Shown here: positions 33,234-42,836 of the stretch, in pieces
How positions within the stretch are numbered: position 1 is the first letter of the stretch
How the letters are laid out: the number at the start of each line of letters is the position of its first letter
Source of the DNA: Kiritimatiellia bacterium
GTDB lineage: Bacteria; Verrucomicrobiota; Kiritimatiellia; CAIQIC01; Lenti-01
Length of the DNA: 51,291 nt
NCBI GenBank assembly: GCA_028681135.1
Contig: JAQUJC010000015.1
Span: 1 to 51,291 of the forward strand
Direction of reading: 5' to 3'
The notes under the pieces: generated by a model
Told to the model about the DNA's origin: nothing
Seen by the model: the letters and a program-made list of their open reading frames with translations, nothing else
Databases searched by the model: none
Made by a program: the position numbers and the translations under genes

Positions 33234-33878
33234 CTACGCCAGTTTTGACAGCAATTCAGCCGTCGCGTCCTGGGGGGTTGTCCCGGCATTGATACGGACC
33301 AACAGGCCCTTCGTGTCGTAAAATTCGATCAGGCTGGCCGTCTGGCGCAGGTAGACATCCAGCCGGTTGAGGACGGTCGCCTCGCTGTCGTCAGGACGCT
33401 GATACAACGGCCCGCCGCAGTGGTCGCAGACCCCTTCGACCGTGGGGGGAATATTGGTGACGTGATAGACGGCCCCGCAACTCTTGCAAATGCGCCGGCC
33501 ACTCAAACGGCTGACAATCACCGGCGTGGGCACCTCCAACAGGAAGACCTGATCCACATGGCCCCCCAGGCGGCCCAGGGTATCATCTAAGCGCCGCGCT
33601 TGTTCAAGCGTGCGCGGGAATCCATCAAACATATACTGGTCTGTGGCCTGTCCCTGGGCCAAGCGTTCGCTCACCAGACGCAGGATGACATCGTCCGGGA
33701 CCAGCTCGCCCTTGTCCATCCAGGCCTTGGCTTCGAGCCCGGTGGGGGTGCCGCCCTTGATGGCGGCACGCAGCATGTCCCCGGTCGACACATGGATGTA
33801 GCCTGTGGCACTGCGAACGCCTTCCGCAAGCGTTCCTTTGCCGGCACCCGGCGCACCTAGAAGAATGATGGCTTTCAT
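33234..33878 (-). CDS. adk: Adenylate kinase, zinc-LID type
   Basis: 214 residues from the ATG at 33878. The P-loop is LLGAPGAGKGT (7-17) and the NMP site has STGDMLRAAI and FDGFPRT. The LID carries CKSCG and CDHCGG (Cys131, 134, 151, 154), the four-cysteine zinc form of the long-type enzyme. It interconverts 2 ADP and ATP plus AMP. The ORF-track N-terminus of 43 residues was removed as non-homologous. secY-adk-map is the common spc order. Confidence 0.97.
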   Translation of the reverse strand: MKAIILLGAPGAGKGTLAEGVRSATGYIHVSTGDMLRAAIKGGTPTGLEAKAWMDKGELVPDDVILRLVSERLAQGQATDQYMFDGFPRTLEQARRLDDTLGRLGGHVDQVFLLEVPTPVIVSRLSGRRICKSCGAVYHVTNIPPTVEGVCDHCGGPLYQRPDDSEATVLNRLDVYLRQTASLIEFYDTKGLLVRINAGTTPQDATAELLSKLA

Positions 33879-33903
33879 GAGCTGGCGTCCTTTCCCGGCG
33901 GCC

Positions 33904-35256
33904 TTAACGGCGGCTGCGCAAATGCCCCTTGCGGAGGAATCCATCGTAATGGCGGGTAACCAGGTGCGATTCGACCTGGCGCATGGTGTCCAGCATGACC
34001 CCCACAATGATCAGCAGGCTGGTGCCGCCAAAGAACTGGGCCACCATCGGTGGAATCCGGAATGAACTGGACAGGATCATCGGCAGCACGGCGATGCCGG
34101 TCAGAAATACAGCACCCGCCAGCGTGATGCGGGTCATGACCCGATCCAGGAATTCAGCCGTCGGCTTTCCGGGGCGGATACCGGGGACATAGCCGCCGTA
34201 CTTTTTCAGGTCGTCGGCAATCTGCACCGGGTGGAACTGGGTGGCCACCCAGAAGTAGGAGAAAAACAGGATCATCAGCGAATACAGCGTCATGTACAGC
34301 GGCCCATAGTCGCGCAGATAGACCTCGGCGAAGGTTTTGACCGCCTGGACGGGCACCATCAGCAGCAAGCGCTGGGGGAACATCAAAATGGCCTGGGCAA
34401 AGATGATCGGCATGACGCCCGAGTAGTTCACGCGCAGCGGCATATAGGTGCTTTGCCCGCCGTAGGTCTTGCGCCCGACCACCCGCTTGGCATATTGCAC
34501 CGGAATTTTACGTTGGGCCTGGGTGACGGCCACCACGGCTCCAATCACCAGGAACACCAGCACCAGCATCGTCACCAACGTGAAGATATTGGCCGAGCCT
34601 TCGCGGAACATATTGACCGCCTGCTGGACCGCGCCGGGCAGACGCGAGACAATGCTGATGGTGATGATCAGCGAAATGCCGTTACCAATGCCGCGCGCGG
34701 TGATCTGCTCCCCCAGCCACATCAGCATCATGGTCCCCGTGGTCATGGTCAGGATCGTCAGTAGAATGAACGGCCAGTGGGCCATGCTGACAATCTGCTC
34801 GCCCTCCAACACCTGCAATCCCATAGCCCCCGGGTTCAGCAGCATCGAGGCCATGGCATACCCTTGCACCAAGCACAGCGCCACCGTTAAATAACGGCCG
34901 TATTGAATGATCTTCTGGCGGCCGGCATCGCCTTCACGCGCCAGTTTCTCCAGCGATGGCACCACCGCCGTCAATAACTGTAGGATAATCGAGGCGCTGA
35001 TGCTGGGCATGATACCCAGGGCGCCGATCGCCGCCTGGGTGAGCGCACCACCACTGAACAAGTCCAACATGCCCATGAAGCCAATGTTGCCCGTTCCCGC
35101 CACCATCCGGTCCACGATCTCGCGCAACGTGGCCGCGTCAACCCCCGGCGTCGGAATGACGGCAATCAGACGGCAGACGAAGATTATCGCCACCGTAAAC
35201 AGGATGCGCTGGCGCAGCTCGGGAATTTTCAGACTATTGGCAAAAGCGGATAGCAT
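33904..35256 (-). CDS. secY: Protein translocase channel subunit SecY
   Basis: 450 residues and about ten membrane spans. Family landmarks are LRQRILFTVAIIFVCRLIAVIPTPG, the plug region GGALTQAAIGALGIMPSISASIILQLL, RKIPVQYAKRV and the cytosolic loop GGQSTYMPLRVNYSGVMPIIFAQ. It forms the SecYEG channel in the inner membrane. Start ATG at 35256, 25 bases after rplO. Confidence 0.97.
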   Translation of the reverse strand: MLSAFANSLKIPELRQRILFTVAIIFVCRLIAVIPTPGVDAATLREIVDRMVAGTGNIGFMGMLDLFSGGALTQAAIGALGIMPSISASIILQLLTAVVPSLEKLAREGDAGRQKIIQYGRYLTVALCLVQGYAMASMLLNPGAMGLQVLEGEQIVSMAHWPFILLTILTMTTGTMMLMWLGEQITARGIGNGISLIITISIVSRLPGAVQQAVNMFREGSANIFTLVTMLVLVFLVIGAVVAVTQAQRKIPVQYAKRVVGRKTYGGQSTYMPLRVNYSGVMPIIFAQAILMFPQRLLLMVPVQAVKTFAEVYLRDYGPLYMTLYSLMILFFSYFWVATQFHPVQIADDLKKYGGYVPGIRPGKPTAEFLDRVMTRITLAGAVFLTGIAVLPMILSSSFRIPPMVAQFFGGTSLLIIVGVMLDTMRQVESHLVTRHYDGFLRKGHLRSRR

Positions 35257-35281
35257 GGGATCGCCTTTCAGTTATACGCGG

Positions 35282-35719
35282 TCAGAGCATTATTTCGCAG
35301 GTGCCCCCGGCCTTTTCGATCTTGGCCCGGGCCGCCGCGCTGAACGCGTGGGCCTTGACGGTGCGGGCTTCGGATATCTCGCCGCCGGAGAGAATCTTGA
35401 TGGGCAACTTGCCATCCACGCGGCCCGCCTTGATGAGCGCCTCGGGAGTGATGTCGCCCTTGATCGACTGGGCCAACTCGCCAATATTCAGCGCGTCATA
35501 GGCCACACGGTTGGGGCTGGTAAACCCACGCTTGGGCACGCGCCGGATCAGCGGCATCTGCCCGCCCTCAAAGTGCGCCTTGCGCTTGTGGCCCGTGCGG
35601 CTCATCTGGCCCTTGTTGCCCTTGCCCGCAGTCCGGCCCTTGCCCGAAGATTCGCCCCGGCCCACGCGCATCCGGCGTGTCTTGGCGCCGGGAGTATTCG
35701 ATAACGTATGCAAATTCAT
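35282..35719 (-). CDS. rplO: 50S ribosomal protein L15
   Basis: 145 residues from the ATG at 35719, two bases after the rpsE stop. The Gly/Arg/Lys-rich N-terminus (RRMRVGRGESSGKGRTAGKGNKGQ) and GFEGGQ-like FEGGQMPLIRRVPKRGF are typical uL15 motifs. The gene for L30 (rpmD), usually between S5 and L15, is absent here. Confidence 0.97.
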   Translation of the reverse strand: MNLHTLSNTPGAKTRRMRVGRGESSGKGRTAGKGNKGQMSRTGHKRKAHFEGGQMPLIRRVPKRGFTSPNRVAYDALNIGELAQSIKGDITPEALIKAGRVDGKLPIKILSGGEISEARTVKAHAFSAAARAKIEKAGGTCEIML

Positions 35720-35721
35720 GT

Positions 35722-36231
35722 CTATACTTCCTTCGCCACCTGGCGTAGCGCCTCGGTCTCCTCGCGGGACCGCAACTGCATCAATCCATTCATGGTCGCC
35801 TTGACCACATTGAGCGCGCTGGTGGATCCCAGCGATTTGGCCAGGACATCGCGCACCCCCGAGAGATCCAACACCGCTCGCGCTCCGCCGCCGGCAATCA
35901 CGCCCGTTCCCTTGGAGGCGGGTTTGAGCATGACGCGCGAGGCCCCACAACGACCAATCACCTCGTGGGGGATCGTGCGGTCCTTCATCGTCACCTTCAC
36001 CATGCTGCGCCGCGCCATCTCAGTGGCTTTGCGGATGGCATCGGCATTTTCGCGGGCCTTGCCCAGCGCATAGCCGACCTGGCCGTCGCGATCGCCCACC
36101 ACCACCAGCGCGGAAAAGCTGAAGCGGCGTCCGCCCTTGACAACCTTGGCCGTCCGGTTGATTTGCACCACCCGTTCCATGGCCTCGCCGGGGCTCTTCT
36201 GTGTGTCGTTTCTCTTAAATCCTGGTTTCAT
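35722..36231 (-). CDS. rpsE: 30S ribosomal protein S5
   Basis: 169 residues. The double-stranded-RNA-binding-like N-domain ([40 protein letters not shown]) and the C-domain ([39 protein letters not shown]) are complete. S5 acts in decoding fidelity. Start ATG at 36231, 24 bases after rplR. Confidence 0.97.
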   Translation of the reverse strand: MKPGFKRNDTQKSPGEAMERVVQINRTAKVVKGGRRFSFSALVVVGDRDGQVGYALGKARENADAIRKATEMARRSMVKVTMKDRTIPHEVIGRCGASRVMLKPASKGTGVIAGGGARAVLDLSGVRDVLAKSLGSTSALNVVKATMNGLMQLRSREETEALRQVAKEV

Positions 36232-36255
36232 CCGAATGTCCTCTGGTTGGTCGGC

Positions 36256-36612
36256 CTAAAAGTTCAGCCCGCCCTCGCGGGCAGCGTCAGCCAGTGCCTT
36301 CAAGCGGCCGCCATAGGCGAATCCGCCACGATCAAATGCCACCGTGCGAATCCCCTTGGCCTGGGCCACCTCGGCGGCCAGCGCGCCCAGTTTTCGGGCG
36401 GTTTCCACATTGAGCAAGGCACCCTTGAGGGGCCCCGCCACCGTGGAAACGGCGGCCAAGGTCTGGCCGGCGGCATCATCAATAAATTGCACAACCAGAT
36501 GTTGGTTGGACTTGAACACGCTCATGCGCGGACGCGCGGCGGTGCCCTGCACCTTACGGCGCAGGCGCAAATGCCGACGGACTCGATAATCTTTTTGGGT
36601 TTTCATTTTCAT
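36256..36612 (-). CDS. rplR: 50S ribosomal protein L18
   Basis: 118 residues, typical uL18: [35 protein letters not shown], then [45 protein letters not shown]. It binds 5S rRNA in the central protuberance. Starts two bases after the rplF stop. Confidence 0.97.
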   Translation of the reverse strand: MKMKTQKDYRVRRHLRLRRKVQGTAARPRMSVFKSNQHLVVQFIDDAAGQTLAAVSTVAGPLKGALLNVETARKLGALAAEVAQAKGIRTVAFDRGGFAYGGRLKALADAAREGGLNF

Positions 36613-36614
36613 GG

Positions 36615-37151
36615 CTACGCTACCGTCTTGCCTGCTTTCCGGCGCACATGTTCGTCCTTGTAACGGACGCCCTTGCCCTTGTAGGGCTCCGGCGGCCGGA
36701 AAGAGCGAATGCGCGCACTCACTTGTCCCACCAGTTGCTTGTCAATTCCACTGACCTTGATCTTCGTGTTGTCCACCACCTCCACCGTCACCCCCTCGGG
36801 GACGGTATATTCCACAGGATGGGAGAACCCCACATTGAGGGTCAGGGTTGTATCGGCGATGGCCGCTTTGAAGCCCACGCCATGAATTTCGAGTTCACGC
36901 GTAAAGCCCTGGGACACGCCCACAGCCATATTGCCGAGCAGCGAGCGAATCGTCCCGTGGGACGCCCGGCTCTGCTTATCTTCGGCCTTGCGGGTGACCG
37001 TCAAGATGTCCCCCGCGACCGCCACCTCAATCGCGTCGGGCAGCGGCAGGCTCAACTCTCCCTTGGGACCGGTCACGGTCACCGCCTGGTCGGCCACCTG
37101 TGCACTCACCCCAGCGGGCAACGTCAACGGTTGTTTACCAATTCTGGACAT
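36615..37151 (-). CDS. rplF: 50S ribosomal protein L6
   Basis: 178 residues, normal uL6 with two related domains. MSRIGKQPLTLPAGVSAQV opens it and the C-terminal signature PEPYKGKGVRYKDEHVRRKAGKT closes it. It sits near the sarcin-ricin loop. 16 bases separate it from rpsH. Confidence 0.98.
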   Translation of the reverse strand: MSRIGKQPLTLPAGVSAQVADQAVTVTGPKGELSLPLPDAIEVAVAGDILTVTRKAEDKQSRASHGTIRSLLGNMAVGVSQGFTRELEIHGVGFKAAIADTTLTLNVGFSHPVEYTVPEGVTVEVVDNTKIKVSGIDKQLVGQVSARIRSFRPPEPYKGKGVRYKDEHVRRKAGKTVA

Positions 37152-37167
37152 AGTCGTCGTCTCCGGT

Positions 37168-37566
37168 TTACCAAATCTGGCAGAGCACTTCGCCGCCCAC
37201 GTGGGCCGTGCGGGCCTCGCGGTCGGTCATAATGCCACGGCTGGTGCTCAGCAATGCTGTGCCCAAACCGCCCTTCACGCGTGGAATCGCCGCGGCGGCC
37301 ACATAGCGGCGCAGACCCGGTCGGCTCACACGCTGGAGCTGCTGGATGATGGGTTTTTCATTGTAATCATATTTCAAGACCACCCGCAGGACTTTTTTAC
37401 CGTCCTCGGCGGTCTCGGCCACGTCCGTGACGTAGCCTTCTTTCTTCAGAATCTGGGCAATCTCGGCCTTGAGGCGCGAATGGCCCATCTCGACAGCCGG
37501 CAACCCGGCCCTGCATGCGTTGCGGATTCGCGTCAGCATGTCCGCAATGGGATCAGAACAACTCAT
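37168..37566 (-). CDS. rpsH: 30S ribosomal protein S8
   Basis: 132 residues from the ATG at 37566 (MSCSDPIADMLTRIRNACRAGL). The C-terminal signature GLGTALLSTSRGIMTDREART is intact. S8 binds 16S helix 21 and in Escherichia coli represses the spc operon. The ORF-track extension of 41 residues overlaps rpsN in another frame and was removed. Confidence 0.97.
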   Translation of the reverse strand: MSCSDPIADMLTRIRNACRAGLPAVEMGHSRLKAEIAQILKKEGYVTDVAETAEDGKKVLRVVLKYDYNEKPIIQQLQRVSRPGLRRYVAAAAIPRVKGGLGTALLSTSRGIMTDREARTAHVGGEVLCQIW

Positions 37567-37580
37567 TGATTTCCTCCGTC

Positions 37581-37766
37581 CTACCAGCTCGCCTTGACGA
37601 CCCCGGGGATTTTCCCCTCGGACGCCAGCTCGCGGAAACAAATACGGCACAGTTGGAACTTCCGAATATAGGCACGCGTACGCCCGCACCGGCGGCAGCG
37701 CTGATATCCGCGCACGGCAAACTTGGGTTCGCGTGCTGCTTTCACCATCCAGGATGTTTTAGCCAA
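37581..37766 (-). CDS. rpsN: 30S ribosomal protein S14, zinc-binding short type
   Basis: 61 residues with CRRC and CRIC (Cys24, 27, 40, 43), the short zinc form of uS14. [20 protein letters not shown] and PGVVKASW are the usual family blocks. Between rplE and rpsH as is standard. Confidence 0.97.
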   Translation of the reverse strand: MAKTSWMVKAAREPKFAVRGYQRCRRCGRTRAYIRKFQLCRICFRELASEGKIPGVVKASW

Positions 37767-37797
37767 GGTCTTTCCTCCCTACTTCAATTCACTAACA

Positions 37798-38337
37798 TTA
37801 TGCATTCGCAAACGGCATCCCCAGCAGCTTCAACAGCTCCTTGGCATCCTCGTTTATCTTTGCCGTGGTTACAATGGTGATGTCCATGCCCTGGACACGC
37901 TTGACCTTATCGGCCTCAATTTCCGGAAACAGCGTCTGCTCCTTCAGCCCCAGGCTGTAGTTGCCGTGTCCATCGAACGACTTCAACGGAACGCCGCGGA
38001 AGTCGCGAATACGCGGCAACGTGGCGTGCAGCAAGCGCTCGAGGAACTCATACATCTGTTCGCCGCGCAGCGTCACCTTCGCGCCAATTTCCATTCCTTC
38101 GCGCAGTTTGAAATTCGACACACTCTTGGTCGCCTTCGTAATGACGGGGCGCTGCCCGGTAATTTTGCCGAGGTCCTCTGCGGCCTGTTTAAGCGTATCG
38201 CGATCCACCAGGGCATTGACGCCCATATTCACAACCACCTTGGACAGACGCGGGACGTCCATCGCGGAGGGGAACCGCCCAGTCGCCTGGAGGGCGGGTA
38301 CCACTTCTTTGGTATATTTGTCTCTCAACATCGACAT
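37798..38337 (-). CDS. rplE: 50S ribosomal protein L5
   Basis: 179 residues, normal uL5 (PRLSKVVVNMGVN, GQRPVITKATKSVSNFKLREGMEIGAKVTLRG, PRIRDFRGVPLKSFDGHGNYSLGLKEQ). It contacts 5S rRNA and P-site tRNA. 12 bases after rplX. Confidence 0.98.
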   Translation of the reverse strand: MSMLRDKYTKEVVPALQATGRFPSAMDVPRLSKVVVNMGVNALVDRDTLKQAAEDLGKITGQRPVITKATKSVSNFKLREGMEIGAKVTLRGEQMYEFLERLLHATLPRIRDFRGVPLKSFDGHGNYSLGLKEQTLFPEIEADKVKRVQGMDITIVTTAKINEDAKELLKLLGMPFANA

Positions 38338-38349
38338 GGTTTCCTCCCC

Positions 38350-38613
38350 CTATTCCTTTTCTGCCTTCTTGGCCGACGTCACCACCGCCAGATTGGAGGC
38401 CGCCATAGGTGCCTCCCTGGAGACGATCCCGCCGTTGGGGTTGTCCTGCGATTTGCGCAGATGCTTTTTGACAAAGTTGAACCCTTCCACCAGCGCGCGA
38501 TTCTTCGCCGGGTACACCTTCAGGACTTTGCCGGTCTTCTTGCCATCGGCATCCTCGCCCGAAATCGCTTTGACGATGTCGCCGCGACGGATGTGCATTT
38601 TGATTTTGGCCAT
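38350..38613 (-). CDS. rplX: 50S ribosomal protein L24
   Basis: 87 residues from ATG 38613, whose first bases overlap the rplN stop (TGATG), so it is translationally coupled. The KOW motif is MHIRRGDIVKAISGEDADGKKTGKVLKVYP. It is shorter than the ~105 of many uL24 proteins, ending with a charged SAKKAEKE. uL24 initiates 50S assembly. Confidence 0.95.
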   Translation of the reverse strand: MAKIKMHIRRGDIVKAISGEDADGKKTGKVLKVYPAKNRALVEGFNFVKKHLRKSQDNPNGGIVSREAPMAASNLAVVTSAKKAEKE

Positions 38614-38978
38614 CACAACACCTCCGGTGCCAACGAGATCACCTTCATATAGTTGAGTTCACGTAACTCACGGGCCACGGGCCCAAAGATACGGCTGCCG
38701 CGAGGATTTTTCTGGTCGTCGAGCAGCACCACCGCATTGTGGTCAAACCGGAGCGTCGAGCCATCGCGGCGCCGAACCGGGGCCGCCGTCCGCACAATCA
38801 GGGCCTTGTGGACTTCGCCCTTCTTGACCATGCCGCCGGGCTGCGTTTCGCGAATGGACACCTTGATGATGTCGCCAATGCGCGCGGTGGTCTTGCCCTG
38901 GCCCAGCACCTTGATGCACTTGACCAGCCGGGCACCCGTATTATCGGCAACCGGAATCTCGGATTCCATTTGAATCAT
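38613..38978 (-). CDS. rplN: 50S ribosomal protein L14
   Basis: 121 residues, very well conserved uL14: [80 protein letters not shown]. The start overlaps the rpsQ stop (ATGA). Confidence 0.98.
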   Translation of the reverse strand: MIQMESEIPVADNTGARLVKCIKVLGQGKTTARIGDIIKVSIRETQPGGMVKKGEVHKALIVRTAAPVRRRDGSTLRFDHNAVVLLDDQKNPRGSRIFGPVARELRELNYMKVISLAPEVL

Positions 38979-39256
38979 GGGGACACCTCACTCCCCGCCG
39001 CCCTGGCCACGATCTCCACCAAGCGCCAGCGCTTGGTCTTGCTCAGGGGCCGCGTCTCGACAATCCGAACGCGATCGCCCTTGTGGGCCTCGTTCTTTTC
39101 ATCGTGCGCCGCATACGCCTTGTGACGGCGAATGACTTTGCCGTACAGGGGGTGGGCCATACGGCGTTCCACCTGCACCATCACCGTCTTGTTCATCGCG
39201 TCGCTGATCACGACGCCGTTGCGCTCTTTGCGCGAATGTCTTACTTCAGTCGCCAT
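38975..39256 (-). CDS. rpsQ: 30S ribosomal protein S17
   Basis: 93 residues. The OB-fold core [33 protein letters not shown] and the signature [24 protein letters not shown] are intact. It starts five bases after rpmC. Confidence 0.97.
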   Translation of the reverse strand: MATEVRHSRKERNGVVISDAMNKTVMVQVERRMAHPLYGKVIRRHKAYAAHDEKNEAHKGDRVRIVETRPLSKTKRWRLVEIVARAAGSEVSP

Positions 39257-39261
39257 ATTCC

Positions 39262-39456
39262 CTACCTCGCGGCTTTCGCCGTATTCATAACCGTCTTGAT
39301 GCGCGCAATGTCGCGCCGGACCGTCCGCAGTCGGTCGGGCTTCTCGAGTTGGCCCGTGGCCTGCTGAAGGCGCAGGTTAAACAGTTCCTTCTCGGCCTCG
39401 GCCAGCTTTTGCGCTTGCTCGTCGGCGGTCCAATCCCGAATTTCTCGTCCCTTCAT
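39262..39456 (-). CDS. rpmC: 50S ribosomal protein L29
   Basis: 64 residues: [56 protein letters not shown]. Two helices of uL29 near the exit tunnel. The ATG at 39456 is preferred over the GTG at 39459 because of the GGAGGAGC spacing. Confidence 0.96.
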   Translation of the reverse strand: MKGREIRDWTADEQAQKLAEAEKELFNLRLQQATGQLEKPDRLRTVRRDIARIKTVMNTAKAAR

Positions 39457-39474
39457 CACTGCTCCTCCGCTCCG

Positions 39475-39897
39475 TTACAGGGATATCTCGTCGCGCCGCA
39501 CAAATACTGTGCGAATGGGCAGTTTAGTCGCCGCCAGACGCATACATTCGACTGCCATCGGATCGCTCACACCGTCGATTTCAAACAAAATACGTCCCGG
39601 ACGCACCACGGCCACCCAGCCTTCGACGGAGCCTTTCCCCTTGCCCATGCGCACTTCGATGGGTTTCTTAGAATAGGACTTGTCGGGAAAAATCCGAATC
39701 CACAATTTGCCTTTGCGCTTCATTTCGCGGTTCATAGCCACGCGGCACGCTTCAATTTGGATGTTGGTGATCCAGGCACGCTCCATGGCGCGCAGGCCGT
39801 ATTCGCCAAACGCCAAGGTATTGCCAGACATCGCCATGCCCTTGCGCGAGCCGCGCTGGCTTTGGCGGTATTTCACACGTTTAGGCATGAGGGCCAT
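39475..39897 (-). CDS. rplP: 50S ribosomal protein L16
   Basis: 140 residues from ATG 39897 (RBS AAGGA). [38 protein letters not shown] and [25 protein letters not shown] are the uL16 blocks. It overlaps the end of rpsC by 17 bases. Confidence 0.97.
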   Translation of the reverse strand: MALMPKRVKYRQSQRGSRKGMAMSGNTLAFGEYGLRAMERAWITNIQIEACRVAMNREMKRKGKLWIRIFPDKSYSKKPIEVRMGKGKGSVEGWVAVVRPGRILFEIDGVSDPMAVECMRLAATKLPIRTVFVRRDEISL

Positions 39898-40552
39898 ACG
39901 AACGTTCCTTTCTGGGCGCACGCGCGACCGTATCGGGGTTTTGGCAAATCCAGCACTTCACGCCGACCTTGCCCGCCAGGGTGTTGGCTTCGGCAAAGCC
40001 GTACTGCACATCCGCGCGCAGGGTTTGCAAGGGCACCTTGCCCATCATGTAGTGCTCCACGCGCGCCAGTTCTGCGCCGCCGAGACGGCCGCCGGCCTGA
40101 ACCCGGATGCCCAGGGCTCCCATGTCCATCGCCAATTGCAGCGCGCGTTTCATCGCCCGCCGGAAGGCCACCCGCCGTTCCAACTGCAACGCGATGTTCT
40201 CCGCCACCAGTTGCGCCGTCGCGTCCGGATTGCGCACTTCTTTAATTTCCACATATACTTCTTTACCGGTCTTGACGCTCAACTCTTCGCGCAGCCGGTC
40301 GATGCCTTCGCCCTTGCGCCCGATCACCACACCCGGACGCGCCGAATAGACCGTCACCCGCGCACGCTGTGCATAGCGCTCAATCAGTACATCCGCCACG
40401 GCCGCGTCTTTCAATTTCGCACGCACCATGTCCCGGATCACATTATCTTCGTTCAGCAAATCGCCGAACTCTTTTCTCTCCGCATACCAGCGACTCTTCC
40501 ACTGCTTGTGGACTGCTGTGCGGAACCCGATCGGATTGACTTTTTGGCCCAA
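39881..40552 (-). CDS. rpsC: 30S ribosomal protein S3
   Basis: 223 residues with the N-terminal [14 protein letters not shown], a KH domain ([26 protein letters not shown]) and the C-terminal domain ([35 protein letters not shown]). Starts 30 bases after rplV. Confidence 0.98.
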   Translation of the reverse strand: MGQKVNPIGFRTAVHKQWKSRWYAERKEFGDLLNEDNVIRDMVRAKLKDAAVADVLIERYAQRARVTVYSARPGVVIGRKGEGIDRLREELSVKTGKEVYVEIKEVRNPDATAQLVAENIALQLERRVAFRRAMKRALQLAMDMGALGIRVQAGGRLGGAELARVEHYMMGKVPLQTLRADVQYGFAEANTLAGKVGVKCWICQNPDTVARAPRKERSYGPHA

Positions 40553-40582
40553 CTTGCGCCTCCTCTTTCCGGCTCTCGCCGC

Positions 40583-40933
40583 TTACTTCTTGCCCGACGG
40601 CTTCTCGTCCGTCAGTGTCACGCGAATGTGGCTCGTCTTCTTGCGGATGGGCGATGCCGATCCGCGCGCTCGCGGCCAATAGCGTGCCATCGTCGGCCCG
40701 TTCTCGATGACCGCCTGCGCCACCCACAGCTTGTCCGCCGACAGCTCCGCATTGTTTTCCGCGTTGGCAATCGCCGACTTCAGCGTTTTGCCGATACACT
40801 CCGCCGCCTTGCGCTTGTTCACTTCGACCACTTGCAGCGCCTCACCTACACGCTTGCCTTGGATGGCCCGCGCGAGGTCGCGCGCCTTAGTCGGCGACAA
40901 CCGCACGTATTTTGATACTGCTATGATTTCCAT
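40583..40933 (-). CDS. rplV: 50S ribosomal protein L22
   Basis: 116 residues of uL22: VSKYVRLSPTKARDLARAIQGKRVGEAL, LKSAIANAENN, and the exit-tunnel β-hairpin with RYWPRARGSASPIRKKTSHIRV. It is separated from rpsS by the inserted membrane coiled-coil gene, which is not seen in standard S10 operons. Confidence 0.97.
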   Translation of the reverse strand: MEIIAVSKYVRLSPTKARDLARAIQGKRVGEALQVVEVNKRKAAECIGKTLKSAIANAENNAELSADKLWVAQAVIENGPTMARYWPRARGSASPIRKKTSHIRVTLTDEKPSGKK

Positions 40934-40943
40934 ATCTTATTCC

Positions 40944-41699
40944 TCAGGGACCGGTCGACCGAATCAGCACCGCTCGATCCCCTGTTTGGGGGTGGTCGCC
41001 ACGCGCCGTCTCCTCGACCGCTGCGCCCGCAACTCTCTCTCTCACATCCACTACACGAATCCGCGCCACCGGCTGTCGGTTTCGCAAGACGGTCAACGGC
41101 AAGCCGTACCTCACGCCCTGCCGGGCACCGTGGTCAATCACCACCAGGCCCAGCTCCGGATTGGCATCCACGATCCGGGCCTCAAGGGGCGCATCCGGCA
41201 CTGGCGCCGTCCTCTCGCTCGCCGCCTGCGCCCGCCAGACCTCCTGATGGTCCAACGCCGCCTGCGCCTCGGCCAAGGCTTCGCTCAGCTTTCGTATCCG
41301 TGCCGCGCGGTCGTCCTGGCCCCGGCGCAGCTCGGCAATTTCCTTCGCCAACTGCGTCGTCACCAGCCGCGACTCGCTCGTCACCAGCTCCAGCAATTCG
41401 TCATGTGGGCCATCCGCCGCGCCTCCCACGGCCGCTGCTGCTGGCCCGTCCACGCGGATGGGAGTGAACTCCTCATTCCTCGCGGACTGCACCGACTGCT
41501 CGGCCGTCTCCGCCTCGTCCAAAGGCGCGGGTTCACTCCCGCGCTCTTCATTCAGGCGGGCCGGCGCGGACGCCGGCTCCGTCATCAAAGAACAATGTGC
41601 CATCCAGCAGGAGTTGGCGACCCAACCCGCACTGATGGCGACTCCCAGGCCTACCGCAACCCCGAGGGGTCGCCACCTGCGCCAGAAGCCAACTCTCAT
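40944..41699 (-). CDS. Membrane-anchored coiled-coil protein inserted in the S10 operon
   Basis: 251 residues between rpsS and rplV, with gaps of only 6 and 10 bases, so certainly co-transcribed. An N-terminal signal anchor (GVAVGLGVAISAGWVANSCW, about 12-32) is followed by an acidic Ala/Pro-rich linker, a coiled coil (about 105-160, LVTTQLAKEIAELRRGQDDRAARIRKLSEALAEAQAAL) and an ~80-residue C-terminal β-rich domain (LEARIVDANPELGLVVIDHGARQGVRYGLPLTVLRNRQPVARIRVVDVRE). That last domain has the G-A-x-x-G-V-x-x-G-x-x-x-x-V-x-R pattern of small SH3-like barrels found in several envelope proteins, including FlgT's C-terminus. It is not a ribosomal protein, and no function can be assigned. Confidence 0.82.
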   Translation of the reverse strand: MRVGFWRRWRPLGVAVGLGVAISAGWVANSCWMAHCSLMTEPASAPARLNEERGSEPAPLDEAETAEQSVQSARNEEFTPIRVDGPAAAAVGGAADGPHDELLELVTSESRLVTTQLAKEIAELRRGQDDRAARIRKLSEALAEAQAALDHQEVWRAQAASERTAPVPDAPLEARIVDANPELGLVVIDHGARQGVRYGLPLTVLRNRQPVARIRVVDVRERVAGAAVEETARGDHPQTGDRAVLIRSTGP

Positions 41700-41705
41700 T
41701 CAACG

Positions 41706-41990
41706 CTACTTCAAGGCAGCGGTCTTGTCCGTTGCAGAACCATGGCGGCGGAACGTCCGCGTGGGCGCAAATTCGCCCAGCCGATGCCCCACCATGTTTT
41801 CCGTCACGAACACACTCGTAAACACCTTGCCATTATGCACATTAAACGTGTGCCCTACAAAATCCGGCAGGATCATACTGCGGCGCGACCACGTCTTGAT
41901 CGGACGCTTGGCCCCGCTGACCTTGAGCGCTTCCACCTTTTTCATCAGGTGGGCTTCCACATACGGACCCTTTTTAATTGAACGCGTCAT
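41706..41990 (-). CDS. rpsS: 30S ribosomal protein S19
   Basis: 94 residues: [63 protein letters not shown]. Complete uS19 of the 30S head. Starts three bases after rplB. Confidence 0.98.
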   Translation of the reverse strand: MTRSIKKGPYVEAHLMKKVEALKVSGAKRPIKTWSRRSMILPDFVGHTFNVHNGKVFTSVFVTENMVGHRLGEFAPTRTFRRHGSATDKTAALK

Positions 41991-41993
41991 GAG

Positions 41994-42824
41994 TTACTTC
42001 TTCCTGCGCTTGACAATAAATTTACCCGATGGCTTGCGCTTACTCCGCGTGCGCTTGCCCTTCGTCAACTGACCCCATGGCGTCACCGGATGCCCGCCGC
42101 CCGAGCTGCGGCCTTCGCCACCGCCCATTGGGTGGTCGATCGGGTTCATCGCCACGCCGCGCACGGTCGGGCGAATCCCCTTCCAGCGCTTGCGACCGGC
42201 CTTACCCAGTGATATGCCTTCGTGCTCCAGATTACCCACCTGGCCAATCGTTGCGTAGCAGGCAACGTTGATCTTGCGAATCTCGCCCGAGGGCATCTTG
42301 ATCTGCGCATAGTCATCATCGCGCGACGCAATCCGCGCCAACATGCCGGCACTGCGCGCCAGCTTGGCACCGCCGCCCGGGACCAACTCGATCGCATGCA
42401 CCGCCATGCCCATCGGAATCGCCGACAGCGGCATCGCATTGCCGTTCTCAGGCTCCACCTTGGGACCGGCCATGACCGTCATTCCTTCCTTCAACCCGTT
42501 GGGCGCCAGAATATAACGCTTTTCACCATCGGCATAGGCCAGCAAGGCCAGCCGTGCCGAGCGGTTCGGGTCATACTCAATCGCCTGGACCGTCGCCGGT
42601 ATCCCCAGCTTGTCGTACCGGCGGAAATCCACTTTACGTAAAAATCGCTTGTGCCCGCCGCCCCGGTGCCGGACCGTAATCCGACCCTGCACGTTGCGCC
42701 CAGCTTTGCCCTTTTTGATCGTACGCAGCTTGCGCTCGGGGCGCTTTTTGGATACGCCCTCGAAATCCGACAGTGTCGTAAAACGCAGGCTCTGCGATCG
42801 CGGTTTATATGACTTCAGACCCAT
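41994..42824 (-). CDS. rplB: 50S ribosomal protein L2
   Basis: 276 residues. N-domain [23 protein letters not shown], and the peptidyl-transferase-proximal C-terminal motif [25 protein letters not shown] with the conserved His. Normal length for uL2. Confidence 0.98.
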   Translation of the reverse strand: MGLKSYKPRSQSLRFTTLSDFEGVSKKRPERKLRTIKKGKAGRNVQGRITVRHRGGGHKRFLRKVDFRRYDKLGIPATVQAIEYDPNRSARLALLAYADGEKRYILAPNGLKEGMTVMAGPKVEPENGNAMPLSAIPMGMAVHAIELVPGGGAKLARSAGMLARIASRDDDYAQIKMPSGEIRKINVACYATIGQVGNLEHEGISLGKAGRKRWKGIRPTVRGVAMNPIDHPMGGGEGRSSGGGHPVTPWGQLTKGKRTRSKRKPSGKFIVKRRKK

Positions 42825-42836
42825 GATCCATCCTCG

